A stretch of DNA of 64,000 nt, from contig NZ_JAAVTA010000003.1 of NCBI RefSeq assembly GCF_012102705.1, forward strand, positions 1 to 64,000. Direction: 5' to 3'. The position numbers were made by a program, and so were the translations under genes. Each line of letters opens with the position of its first letter. Position 1 is the stretch's first letter. Shown here one piece after another: positions 1 to 8,166 of this stretch. Below the pieces are notes generated by a model, which was not told the DNA's origin, made no database searches, and worked only from the letters and a program-made list of their open reading frames with translations. The stretch is from Haematospirillum sp. H1815 (GTDB lineage Bacteria; Pseudomonadota; Alphaproteobacteria; Rhodospirillales; Rhodospirillaceae).

Positions 1-101
1 TGAGGGTGACGATTGTCTCCTCCGACAAGGATCTGATGCAGCTGGTCGGGGAAGGGGTCGCGCTCTACGATGCCATGAAGAACAAGACGATCGGTCCGGA
101 A
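1..101 (+). other. Inverted internal segment of polA
   Basis: On the plus strand this stretch encodes RVTIVSSDKDLMQLV, then DAMKNKTIGPE. This is the conserved block of the DNA polymerase I 5'-3' exonuclease domain that normally lies about 70 to 100 residues after the N-terminal block found here on the minus strand. It runs in frame to GAA at 99-101 and then loses all similarity. It has no start of its own and is not a separate gene. It is best explained as part of the same polA gene turned around at the 12-bp repeat at 90-101. Confidence 0.75.
90..101. repeat. 12-bp inverted-repeat junction in polA
   Basis: ATCGGTCCGGAA encodes IGPE on the plus strand. Its complement TTCCGGACCGAT carries codons of the SFRTD block on the minus strand. 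Both polA segments share these bases, so the switch in orientation lies exactly on them. The core TCCGGA is palindromic. Confidence 0.7.
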
Positions 102-290
102 AGATCGGCGGGCAGCGTCAAAGATAACCGCCACATAATCCGCATCCGTGTCCTCGACCAGCTTCATCATCATGCTGGTGTACCCGGACACCGCGTTTGT
201 CGGGGTACCATCGCTGCGGGACAGGGGGGGCAAGGCATGATAGGCGCGAAAGATATAACCGGATCCATCAACCAGAAAGAGATGCTTCAT
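90..290 (-). CDS. polA: DNA polymerase I, N-terminal fragment (partial)
   Basis: Reading leftwards from the ATG at 290, the first 67 codons encode the start of the 5'-3' exonuclease domain of DNA polymerase I. The early aspartate in LVDGSGYIFRAYHALPPL and the block VIFDAARRSFRTD are typical of the family. An AAGGGCG ribosome site lies just upstream of the ATG. After residue 67 the reading frame stops resembling polA, because the sequence switches into an internal polA segment in the opposite orientation (1-101, plus strand). The gene is therefore broken or rearranged here, or the assembly is chimeric. The polymerase and proofreading domains would lie beyond the window edge. Identity is secure; whether the copy works cannot be told from this window. 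Confidence 0.85.
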
Positions 291-423
291 ATCACGCCCT
301 TGCGCCTCAAAAACCACAACGCCCCGCAAGATCGTCCTGCAGGGCGGACACACAAAACCAAGTTAATGCCATTAAAAAGACATCATGCAGGACCCGGAAT
401 CGGGTACCGCCCCATAGCGGGTA

Positions 424-624
424 TCAATGCCCCCCGGCTGCCGAGGCACCAGCCTTCAGGACAAATTTGCGGGAACAATACGGACAAACAATGTCATGGC
501 TGTCTGGATCCAGATGCAGATATACCCTGGGATGACCTTGGGCAGGCGAACCCCCATCGCAGGACGTTTCCATGGACTCGATCTCGACCGTCTCGGTCAC
601 AGTAACTGTGGCAGTATGGGACAT
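424..624 (-). CDS. Small CHCC-type zinc-finger protein (NDUFS6-like family)
   Basis: A 66-residue protein, started at the ATG at 624 because AGGAAACG stands directly before it; an upstream in-frame start would add 14 residues without a comparable site. It has a threonine- and glutamate-rich N-terminus, then a Cys followed by GHPRVYL and the pair CPYC near the C-terminus. That is the Cys-His-Cys-Cys layout of the small zinc-finger family related to the NDUFS6 subunit of complex I. A single zinc ion and a role around NADH dehydrogenase are inferred from the family only. The gene diverges from the ABC ATPase at 738 and shares a roughly 110-bp intergenic region with it. Confidence 0.8.
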   Translation of the reverse strand: MSHTATVTVTETVEIESMETSCDGGSPAQGHPRVYLHLDPDSHDIVCPYCSRKFVLKAGASAAGGH

Positions 625-737
625 CGTTTCCTGTCTCCGTGTATAATGAACCACGCCCGGATACAAATGATACCCGGTATAACCCCGCGATCAATGCCAC
701 AGTCACAGCAACCCAGCCAACCGGAAAAGTCACAGCA

Positions 738-1715
738 ATGCCCGTTTCATACCAGGACTGCCCAGATAACGCGATCTCGCTGCATAACGTCTGCAAGGTT
801 TACCCTGCCAGAGGCGGTACCGGACCAAAAGTTGCTCTTGACAACATTACCTTGGACATCCCGCGCGGATCTTTTTTTGCCCTTCTCGGACCGAACGGAG
901 CCGGGAAGTCAACATTGATCAATATTCTGGCCGGACTGGTGCGCAAAACTTCCGGCACGGTACGGATCTGGAACAACGACCTGGACCAGCAGGAACGGCA
1001 GGCCCGCCTGTCTATCGGGGTCGTGCCGCAGGAACTGAACCTTGACCCCTTTTTCAGCCCGCGCGAACTGCTGGAAGTTCAGGCAGGCCTGTATGGCGTA
1101 CCGGCCAAAGAAAGACGCACTGATGACATCCTGGCCACGGTCGGCCTCAGCGACAAAGCACATTCCTATGCCCGAACCCTCTCCGGAGGCATGCGCCGCC
1201 GCCTTTTGGTAGCCAAGGCCATGGTCCACAGCCCGCCGATTCTTGTTCTGGATGAACCAACAGCCGGCGTTGATATCGAACTGCGCCAACAGTTGTGGGA
1301 ACAGGTGCGGGCCATGAACCGCAGGGGCACAACCGTCATCCTGACAACCCATTACCTGGAAGAGGCCGAGGAGCTGTGCGACCGGATTGCCATCATCAAT
1401 CGCGGTAAACTCGTTGCGTGTGACACGACATCCGCTCTTCTTGGTCGCCTGGACAACAAAACACTGACAATCATGGTCCATGAACCCCTCAGTTCCCTGC
1501 CGGATACCATTGCCCTTGCAGGAGGAGACATTGATACAACACGCAATGCTGTTGTGTTTCGTTACCGTCCCTCCGAGGCAAAAATACCAGAGTTTCTGGA
1601 AGCCGTGCACCGGGCCGGCTATAGCATTCGCGACCTGAGCACGGATGAAGCGGATCTGGAGGATATCTTCCTGCAGCTGACCGGCACCGGGTGTCAGGCA
1701 CAACAAAACGCCTGA
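738..1715 (+). CDS. ABC-2 type transporter ATP-binding protein
   Basis: A 325-residue ATPase of the DrrA/YadG type. Walker A GPNGAGKST is at residues 51-59, signature LSGGM at 147-151, Walker B ILVLDE at 167-172 and an H-loop TTH near 200. The last 100 residues form the small C-terminal domain usual in this subfamily and end in a DLEDIFLQLTG-like motif. The start at 738 is preceded by GGAAAAG; a longer in-frame start at 639 would overlap the divergent promoter region. Partners of this kind are normally ABC-2 membrane permeases, but the next gene, four bases on, is a hydrolase, so the permease must be encoded elsewhere. The substrate is unknown. Confidence 0.85.
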   Translation: MPVSYQDCPDNAISLHNVCKVYPARGGTGPKVALDNITLDIPRGSFFALLGPNGAGKSTLINILAGLVRKTSGTVRIWNNDLDQQERQARLSIGVVPQELNLDPFFSPRELLEVQAGLYGVPAKERRTDDILATVGLSDKAHSYARTLSGGMRRRLLVAKAMVHSPPILVLDEPTAGVDIELRQQLWEQVRAMNRRGTTVILTTHYLEEAEELCDRIAIINRGKLVACDTTSALLGRLDNKTLTIMVHEPLSSLPDTIALAGGDIDTTRNAVVFRYRPSEAKIPEFLEAVHRAGYSIRDLSTDEADLEDIFLQLTGTGCQAQQNA

Positions 1716-1719
1716 CACC

Positions 1720-2553
1720 ATGCACAGCACCGACACCGTTATCATGAAGGACGGCAAGGCCTTGCCCATGCAGGCGTGGCTGCCCGATTCGACTGAGCCA
1801 GACAGCATCGTACTGGGCCTGCATGGTTTCAATGACCATAGCTCTGCCTTTTCCGGCGCCGGTGCATGGTTGTCAGAGCAGGGCATAGCCCTCTATAGCT
1901 ATGACCAGCGGGGCTTCGGGCGAAATCCTGATGCAGGCCATTGGCCGGGAGATGCTACACTGGTTCAGGATGCGACCTGTATTCTGCACCAGCTACGTGC
2001 ACTATGGCCCCAAAAGCCCCTGTTTCTTTTCGGGGAAAGCATGGGCGGAGCCATCGCTCTCTGCCTTCTGACGCAAACAGAAAAAATTCATGTGGACGGG
2101 GCTATACTCTCTGCACCCGCTGTCTGGTCCAGGGCGTCCATGCCGCGTACATACCGAGCGTTTCTTTTCATCATGAATCGCCTGTTTCCCAAAAAAACGC
2201 TGAACACACGGACCTCACGGATACGCCCGAGCGATAATCCAGACACCCTCGCGTACTGGAAAAATGACCCCTTCGTCATAAGAGATGTCAGGATAGACGC
2301 CCTGCATGGCGTTACGGCCCTGATGGACAAGGCTTGGTCAGTATGCCCAACCGCGACAACACCGCTGCTGTGGCTACACGGGAAGCATGATCCTGTCATT
2401 CCACTGAAAGCCGTGCAGGCTGCAATGTGTGTTATGCCGGCACAATCCTGCAAGATCGTTGTCTACCCGGAAGGCTGGCACCTCCTGTTCCGTGATACCT
2501 GTCGAGCAGACGTGCTCCGCGACATAGCACACTGGATCAAGAACGTAGCCTAA
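1720..2553 (+). CDS. Alpha/beta hydrolase, lysophospholipase / monoacylglycerol lipase type
   Basis: A 277-residue serine hydrolase. The nucleophile elbow GESMGG places the serine at 107; the likely acid is D224 in GKHDPV and the histidine is H254 in EGWHLLF. The oxyanion region LHGFNDH near residue 35 and YDQRGFG near 62 fit the PldB/monoglyceride-lipase group, which removes acyl chains from lysophospholipids or monoacylglycerols. No signal peptide is visible, so it should be cytoplasmic. It starts four bases after the ABC ATPase and is probably cotranscribed with it. Its last four bases overlap the end of the convergent sensor gene. The exact substrate cannot be read from the sequence. Confidence 0.8.
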   Translation: MHSTDTVIMKDGKALPMQAWLPDSTEPDSIVLGLHGFNDHSSAFSGAGAWLSEQGIALYSYDQRGFGRNPDAGHWPGDATLVQDATCILHQLRALWPQKPLFLFGESMGGAIALCLLTQTEKIHVDGAILSAPAVWSRASMPRTYRAFLFIMNRLFPKKTLNTRTSRIRPSDNPDTLAYWKNDPFVIRDVRIDALHGVTALMDKAWSVCPTATTPLLWLHGKHDPVIPLKAVQAAMCVMPAQSCKIVVYPEGWHLLFRDTCRADVLRDIAHWIKNVA

Positions 2554-4055
2554 GAGCAAACTCTCTCTGGCAGCAACACGTTCTTGAAAGGTGACTGGCG
2601 GCTCCACAGCGATTTGGTTGCGACATCAAAATCACGCACCAGCATCAGCGCCTTGCGGCGCCCGTTATACGGGAAGCGCGTAATGCAAAGACTGGACGGG
2701 CCTGCCATTCCCGTGGCACGCGGTAAAACCTTGGTAACGCATGTCCGGGTTTCTTCTGTTTCGCACGCGATCGCACACAAAAGCGAGGCAAGACTCCAGG
2801 ACACATCGACGGCATCGGTCTTGTTCTGGAACACGTCACCAAAGAAAATCCTGGCACTGGCATTCACCGCCTCGATTCGACCAATATCGAGATCAAGAAT
2901 CACGATCGGATCAGGCATGTTTTCGAACAGAAGGCGCCAGCGATCACTCCCTTCTTTCAAGGCCGCCTCAGCCTCCCGGCGACGGGAAATATCACGTATC
3001 ATCAGCATGACAGCGCGAGCTCCGCAGAATGTCACAGGACGCCCGCCAACCTCGACATGCGCAACGGACCCATCACGACACAACAGGCGTTCTTCAACGT
3101 AAGGCAAGGGATGCCCCCCCATGGCCAGCCGTGTACGAGCCGAAGCGCGGTCGTGCAAATCATCCGGCACCAATGTCATGAGGGTCACACCAATCAAGCT
3201 GTCAGCATCTGGATAACCCAGAATTCTGGCCGCGGCCATATTGGCGGAAACAATAGAACCACTGACGTGAACGAGCAGCGCATCAGGGCACAAGTCTGAT
3301 AGTGCATTGTAGCGACTTTCCGCTTCCTCCAGAGTCCTGGAATATTCACGAACCCGCTTCTCCAGTGCCTTCCTATGCGTCGCAGACTCGGATGCCGAAG
3401 AAGATCCAGCTCGTAGAGAAGAGACAGAGGAACCCAGTTCCCTGCGCATAAAAACCAAGGTCCCCATAACGAGAAGGCCTGTCGTCAGGGCCACAGCCGT
3501 AATTTCAAAGACAACAACATCGACAGGAACGGAAGGAACAGAAATGAGACAGGAAACAACAGAGACAGCACATACCATGGCAGAAGCAACAAAACCGACA
3601 GCCAGCACATGGCGCGGTGCACGACGCCTGTAGATCACTCCAAGCCCAAGGCCAAGACCGCACAGAACAAGATAGGAAACACATCCCCCACTGGCTACGT
3701 GGCGCAGCATATCAACCGGCAACGCAGCCAGGGCAGCACCGAATCCCACCAGAGGACCAACCAGAATGGACAGACAAAAGCTGACAACCATTCCGGCCAC
3801 ATCTGTAGCATCTATCCCTGTGATCACAGATCCATATGCCAAATCAGGAACCCGCAAGGAGACAGCTAGTGTCAGCAGCGTAGCCACAATAATAATCATG
3901 GCACCATACACTGAAAAGACAACCAAGCGTGACCACCCCACAAGGCAATCCAGGAAACGCAAGGCAAACCCAAGCGAGAAAACGGTTGCGGCGACCGTCA
4001 AAAGACAGAAAAGCGCACTGCTACCCGGAATCTGAGACACCGGAGAATCCCCCAT
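2550..4055 (-). CDS. Membrane sensor protein with 5TM-LYT-like region and two PAS domains
   Basis: A 501-residue protein. The N-terminal 210 residues hold six or so hydrophobic segments; glycine-rich stretches such as GPLVGFGAALAALP followed by a GG motif resemble the 5TM-LYT sensor module. A short coiled-coil linker around residues 225-250 leads to a first PAS domain (about 250-370), which ends in the typical VMLMIRDISRRREAEAAL, and then a second PAS-like domain (about 375-480). No histidine kinase, GGDEF, EAL or methyl-accepting domain follows, so the output is missing. It could signal through a partner protein or be a C-terminally truncated regulator. The ligand is unknown. It is convergent with the hydrolase gene and overlaps it by four bases. 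Confidence 0.7.
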   Translation of the reverse strand: MGDSPVSQIPGSSALFCLLTVAATVFSLGFALRFLDCLVGWSRLVVFSVYGAMIIIVATLLTLAVSLRVPDLAYGSVITGIDATDVAGMVVSFCLSILVGPLVGFGAALAALPVDMLRHVASGGCVSYLVLCGLGLGLGVIYRRRAPRHVLAVGFVASAMVCAVSVVSCLISVPSVPVDVVVFEITAVALTTGLLVMGTLVFMRRELGSSVSSLRAGSSSASESATHRKALEKRVREYSRTLEEAESRYNALSDLCPDALLVHVSGSIVSANMAAARILGYPDADSLIGVTLMTLVPDDLHDRASARTRLAMGGHPLPYVEERLLCRDGSVAHVEVGGRPVTFCGARAVMLMIRDISRRREAEAALKEGSDRWRLLFENMPDPIVILDLDIGRIEAVNASARIFFGDVFQNKTDAVDVSWSLASLLCAIACETEETRTCVTKVLPRATGMAGPSSLCITRFPYNGRRKALMLVRDFDVATKSLWSRQSPFKNVLLPERVCS

Positions 4056-4497
4056 GCTTGTATGGCTGTGTTTTGTCCGGCGGAATCTACCGATAAATCA
4101 AGGATGGCTCCACACTACCAACCGCAATGGCCACATAACAGACACATAGTCACAATGTTCTGTTTTCAATAACTATTAATGATTTAGATCACATGAATCC
4201 ATAAAATGTCCCATGCCGATACAATATGGATTGCATATACTATTTGTTTATTACGCATCCTTCTCGGGCCATACACACACCCCTGCATATCACCCCTATA
4301 TAGAGTGAAAACGTTCACCAGGGCAGCTGGAACAAGCCGACCACAAACAAGGCTGAACAAACAAGGCTGCATCACACTCTCTGTGCGGGGTTTCCCATGC
4401 TCAACAACAGCAATACATGCCGAAAAAAAACTGCTACACATGTGCCCTGCACACACGGTGCTGACTCGCCTGCCTCCGCAAAAAACGGATCCATGCC
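4056..4497. other. 442-bp intergenic region, AT-rich, between divergent genes
   Basis: This region separates the minus-strand sensor from plus-strand pmbA and should hold both promoters. The middle (about 4140-4310) is visibly richer in A and T than its surroundings. A 14-bp tandem duplication lies at 4343-4370. No reading frame in it resembles a protein, and no -35/-10 pair stands out clearly enough to annotate. Confidence 0.5.
4343..4370. repeat. Two tandem copies of a 14-bp unit
   Basis: ACAAACAAGGCTGA is followed directly by ACAAACAAGGCTGC, matching at 13 of 14 positions. It sits about 130 bp upstream of pmbA. This may be a slippage duplication or a pair of regulator sites; nothing else in the sequence decides. 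Confidence 0.6.
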
Positions 4498-5865
4498 ATG
4501 ACTGCTTTTTCCATCCCGACTGTTCGCCACCCTGACGCCAGAGACATCCTGGATGACCTGGTACGGTCTGCCCGTCGCGCAGGTGCCGATGCTGCTGACG
4601 GTCTCTTGATTGACGGTCGGTCCATTTCCGTAACCTGCCGGAATGGAAAACTGGAAAGTCTGGAACAAGCAGAAGGGGGCGATATTGGGCTTCGGGTCCT
4701 GATTGGCAAACGTCAGGCTATTGTCTCATCGGGAGATCGCAGCAAGGCAGCACTTGCAGAACTGGTGGAACGTGCCATGGCCATGGCACGTTCCGTCCCC
4801 GAGGATCACTTTGCCGGGCTGGCTGACCCATCGGACTTGGCCCACACCATACCGGACCTTGACAATTTTGACCCAAGGGAAGCCTCGGCAGACGAACTGA
4901 TCGGCATGGCACGCGCCGCAGAAGAAGCCGCGCGCTCTGTATCTGGCGTCACAAACTCCGAAGGCGCAGATGCCTCATGGGGTACCTCAACGGTCACGCT
5001 GGTCGCATCCAATGGTTTCGAACACAGCTACCGCACCTCGGGCTCCTCACTGTCTGTATCAGTCATTGCCGGAGAAGGCAGTGACGGTATGGAACGTGAT
5101 TATGAGTGGACCTCTACAGTCTGGTTGTCCGATCTGGCCGATCCACAGAGTGTGGGGCGCAAGGCAGGAGAACGCACAGTACGCAGGCTGGGGGCACGCA
5201 AGATCAAGACGTGCAAGGTGCCTGTTGTCTTCGAGTCACGGGTTGCCCGTGGACTTGTTGGCAGCCTGTGCGGGGCCATCAATGGAGCCTCCATTGCCCG
5301 TGGCACATCGTTTCTGAAAGACTCTCTCGGCCAACGGGTGTTTTCGCCCGGCATACACATCACTGAAGATCCCCACCGTCCACGGGGGTTGAGATCACGC
5401 CCGGTTGATGCAGAAGGTCTGCCAACGGTGCGACGCCGCCTGATCGAGGACGGGATTCTGACCACCTGGACAATGGACCTTGCATCCGCCCGACAATTGG
5501 GTCTCAAGAGTACAGGACATGCCGTACGCGGGGTTTCTGCACCACCGTCGCCCGGCGTTTCCAATGTCTGGCTGGAACCCGGCAAGGAAAGCCTTGATGC
5601 CATGCTGGCCCGGATCGGGACAGGGCTTATGGTCACGGACCTGTTCGGACAAGGTGTCAACATGGTTACCGGGGACTACTCCCGCGGATGTTCGGGATTC
5701 TGGATTGAAAAAGGACAAATCGCCTTCCCGGTCCATGAAATTACCATTGCCGGGAACCTGAGGGACATGTTCCGCACCATAGCGCCGGCCAATGACCTGG
5801 AGTTCCTTCAGGGAACCGATGCTCCATCTGTCTGCGTGGAGGGTATGACGATCGCAGGATCCTGA
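4498..5865 (+). CDS. pmbA: PmbA/TldE-type metalloprotease subunit
   Basis: A 455-residue member of the TldD/PmbA (modulator of DNA gyrase) family, close to the usual 445-450. The N-terminal domain has RNGKLESLEQAEGGDIGLRV, where the family binds and threads unfolded peptide. The C-terminal half holds the conserved GLPTVRRRLIEDGIL, the glycine-rich VNMVTGDYSRGCSGFWIE and the final HEITIAGNLRDMF. In the TldD/TldE heterodimer, TldD carries the HExxxH zinc site and PmbA is the non-catalytic partner. The complex degrades unfolded peptides and matures some peptide natural products and antitoxins. A tldD gene is not in this window. A small lipoprotein gene follows 80 bp downstream. Confidence 0.92.
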   Translation: MTAFSIPTVRHPDARDILDDLVRSARRAGADAADGLLIDGRSISVTCRNGKLESLEQAEGGDIGLRVLIGKRQAIVSSGDRSKAALAELVERAMAMARSVPEDHFAGLADPSDLAHTIPDLDNFDPREASADELIGMARAAEEAARSVSGVTNSEGADASWGTSTVTLVASNGFEHSYRTSGSSLSVSVIAGEGSDGMERDYEWTSTVWLSDLADPQSVGRKAGERTVRRLGARKIKTCKVPVVFESRVARGLVGSLCGAINGASIARGTSFLKDSLGQRVFSPGIHITEDPHRPRGLRSRPVDAEGLPTVRRRLIEDGILTTWTMDLASARQLGLKSTGHAVRGVSAPPSPGVSNVWLEPGKESLDAMLARIGTGLMVTDLFGQGVNMVTGDYSRGCSGFWIEKGQIAFPVHEITIAGNLRDMFRTIAPANDLEFLQGTDAPSVCVEGMTIAGS

Positions 5866-5945
5866 CACCCGGCTCCGGCACCATACGTTGCAGGGAAAAC
5901 AGAAACACGTTACATCTTCACTCCTGTCTGGTTTGATCGAGAGAT

Positions 5946-6506
5946 ATGATGAGTCCTTCGCGTGCCTTGGTTCTGTGTCGTCAAGCAACCGCTATAACCC
6001 TCTCCGTATTTGCTCTTGCCTTGGCAGGATGCTCTGGAAAGGACACATCGTCACCGACATGCCCCGATGTCCGTATTGACAAGGATACGGCCAGCCTGAC
6101 CCGGTTCCGTGGCGACAAAGGGCAGGATTTAACGGATGTCGTATTCCAGGCCGAGCTGGTCGATTTCTCCGGTGATTGCGGCTACGATGCAAAAACAGAC
6201 AGCATGGATATACGGATGAAGGTGCTGTTTGCTGTCAGCAAGGGACCAGCAGCATCTGTAGAGACAGGTACGTTCCAGTACTTTGTTGCCCTTCCCGCCT
6301 TCTTCCCCGACACCGCCGGGAAACAGGTTTTTCCGGTTACATTCCGCTATCCGGACGGCAACGTACCCACCATGATGATTCGTGATACAGAGGTACGCAT
6401 CAACCTGCCTCTGAAAGGACGCAATCCTGCAGATACTCCGGTTTACGTCGGCTTTCAGCTGGAACCGCATGAACTGCACCATAATCGCCGCCCCAAGACG
6501 CGTTGA
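5946..6506 (+). CDS. Small predicted lipoprotein, function unknown
   Basis: A 186-residue protein with a lipoprotein signal: a basic N-terminus, a hydrophobic stretch, and the lipobox LALAGC with the acylated cysteine near residue 29. The mature part has no motif I recognise. It contains mixed charged stretches, two cysteines that could pair, and a C-terminal GFQLEPHELHHN tail. The start is one of two adjacent ATGs at 5946 and 5949; which is used makes no difference to the signal. It lies between pmbA and the glycine cleavage operon, in the same direction as both. An envelope location is well supported; the function is not known. Confidence 0.75.
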   Translation: MMSPSRALVLCRQATAITLSVFALALAGCSGKDTSSPTCPDVRIDKDTASLTRFRGDKGQDLTDVVFQAELVDFSGDCGYDAKTDSMDIRMKVLFAVSKGPAASVETGTFQYFVALPAFFPDTAGKQVFPVTFRYPDGNVPTMMIRDTEVRINLPLKGRNPADTPVYVGFQLEPHELHHNRRPKTR

Positions 6507-6622
6507 CCCATCAATACACGCCGTCAGTGCGCGACAAGACGTGATGTATGGAGCTGTAAACAAAACATAATCCGATCATGCCAACCGCAGGATCGGGTAA
6601 CCTGACCCCGGAGGCTGTGACT

Positions 6623-7759
6623 GTGTCTGAGACCGTGGTTGACCTTCATCAGTGTCAAGGCCTTGCTCTGGATGAACTGCACCGTTCGCTGGGTGCGCGC
6701 ATGGGGCCTTTTTCCGGCTACACAATGCCCCTGCATTACGAACAGGGCATTCTTGCCGAGCATCTCCACTGCCGCAGGTCTGCCGCGCTGTTCGATGTCT
6801 CCCACATGGGACAGGCTGTCCTGTCCGGTCGCAATATTGCCGAAGCGCTGGAAACTATATGCCCAGGCTCGCTGACAGAACTAAAACCAGGTCGTCAGCG
6901 CTATACCCTTGTCCTCAATGACCGTGGAGGCATTGTGGACGACATCATGGTTGCCAATATGGGGGCGGGAAGTGATGGGCAGCACCGGTGGCTTTGCGTA
7001 AGCAATGCAGGCAACAAACAAGTCATTTTCCCGATCCTGGAGTCGCTGGCAGAGCCAGATATCCGCATCACATTTCCTGACCGTATTCTGCTTGCGCTGC
7101 AAGGCCCCCGTGCAGGGCGCGTCTTGTCGCGCTTCGCGCCGGCTGCAGCATCAATGGTGTTCATGGATGCTGGGCCACTGACACTGGATGGTATCCCGTG
7201 TTTCGTAACCCGGTCTGGTTACACTGGAGAGGATGGATTCGAGATTTCGGCCCCGACATCCCATGCCGAACGCCTGATGCGCCATCTTCTTGAGCACCCG
7301 GATGTCAACATAGCGGGCTTGGGGGCCCGGGATACCCTACGGCTTGAAGCGGGGCTTCCGCTGCACGGGGCAGACATCACTCCAGATACAACCCCGGTCG
7401 AAGCAGACTTGACGTTTGCCATCGGAAAACGACGGCGCAGCAATGGCGGGTTTCCCGGTGCAGACATCATCCTGTCACAAATACAAGACCACGCACCGCG
7501 TCTCCGGGTTGGGATCCTGCCGGAAGGACGCGCCCCCGCACGGACTGGAACCGTTATACAAGCCCCCGATGGAACGCCGGTTGGAACGATAACCAGCGGC
7601 AGTTTCTCTCCGACGTTGGAACGTCCCATTGCCATGGGATACGTGGACACCGCATTCAGCAAGCCCGGCACCAACCTGAATCTGCTGATCCGGGGCCGTA
7701 CGGTGCAGGCACATGCTGTAAAACTGCCTTTTGTCGCTCATCGTTATCATCGGGGATAG
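6623..7759 (+). CDS. gcvT: Glycine cleavage system T protein (aminomethyltransferase)
   Basis: GcvT moves the methylene carbon from the aminomethyl-lipoyl group of GcvH to tetrahydrofolate and releases ammonia. The N-terminal folate domain contains PFSGYTMPLHYEQGILAEH and LFDVSHMGQ; YTLVLNDRGGIVDDIMV and the SGYTGEDGFEI block follow, and the C-terminal barrel domain ends the protein. I chose the GTG at 6623 because GGAGG at 6610-6614 stands eight bases before it. The ATG at 6578 is in frame and would add 15 residues but has no clear ribosome site. The length from 6623 is 378 residues, within the family range. It is first in a four-gene operon. I see no glycine riboswitch in the 116 bp upstream. 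Confidence 0.93.
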   Translation: MSETVVDLHQCQGLALDELHRSLGARMGPFSGYTMPLHYEQGILAEHLHCRRSAALFDVSHMGQAVLSGRNIAEALETICPGSLTELKPGRQRYTLVLNDRGGIVDDIMVANMGAGSDGQHRWLCVSNAGNKQVIFPILESLAEPDIRITFPDRILLALQGPRAGRVLSRFAPAAASMVFMDAGPLTLDGIPCFVTRSGYTGEDGFEISAPTSHAERLMRHLLEHPDVNIAGLGARDTLRLEAGLPLHGADITPDTTPVEADLTFAIGKRRRSNGGFPGADIILSQIQDHAPRLRVGILPEGRAPARTGTVIQAPDGTPVGTITSGSFSPTLERPIAMGYVDTAFSKPGTNLNLLIRGRTVQAHAVKLPFVAHRYHRG

Positions 7760-7765
7760 GAACGG

Positions 7766-8146
7766 ATGGCTGACGTGTATTTTACCAAGGAACATGAATG
7801 GATCCTGGTCGACGGACAACAGGGAACGGTCGGCATTACCAATTTTGCACAGGGTCGTTTGGGAGATATCGTCTTTGTCGATCTTCCAGACTCCGGCCAT
7901 ACGGTCACGCAGGGGCAGGAAACAGCCGTTATCGAATCCGTCAAGGCTGCATCCGATGTATACACACCCGTCTCGGGCCGCGTCACAGAGACCAATGCAC
8001 AGCTAACGCAGGATCCAGGGCTGGTCAACAGGGCCGCCGAATCGGATGGCTGGTTGTTCCGCATCACCCTGTCCAACCCGGGTGAACTCGCCTCCTTGAT
8101 GAGGCGGGACGAATATGCTGCCCTTACAGGCACACTCCAGGACTGA
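7766..8146 (+). CDS. gcvH: Glycine cleavage system H protein (lipoyl carrier)
   Basis: A 126-residue carrier that shuttles the aminomethyl group of glycine between the P, T and L proteins on a swinging lipoamide arm. The lipoylated lysine is K60 in [14 protein letters not shown], and the N-terminal HEW and [19 protein letters not shown] are characteristic. AGGAACGG precedes the ATG, and the gene begins six bases after gcvT. The length is normal for the family. The dihydrolipoamide dehydrogenase (L protein) is not in this window and is usually shared with the 2-oxoacid dehydrogenases. Confidence 0.95.
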   Translation: MADVYFTKEHEWILVDGQQGTVGITNFAQGRLGDIVFVDLPDSGHTVTQGQETAVIESVKAASDVYTPVSGRVTETNAQLTQDPGLVNRAAESDGWLFRITLSNPGELASLMRRDEYAALTGTLQD

Positions 8147-8166
8147 CCATAACGCAGGAGCGGACC

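Noticed and set aside
909-1886. 325-codon minus-strand frame
   Set aside because: It is antisense to the ABC ATPase and hydrolase genes, is rich in Cys, His and Gly and carries no recognisable motif.
4286-4313. CCTATATAGAGTGAAA, nearly repeated at about 32332-32347 before a solute-binding gene
   Set aside because: At 32.3 kb it is part of a good AGGAGGGG ribosome site, while at 4.3 kb there is no gene to serve. A 16-base match with one difference is expected many times by chance within 64 kb.
4184-4456. 90-codon minus-strand frame in the pmbA upstream region
   Set aside because: It has no similarity, an odd composition, and lies across the tandem repeat and AT-rich promoter region.
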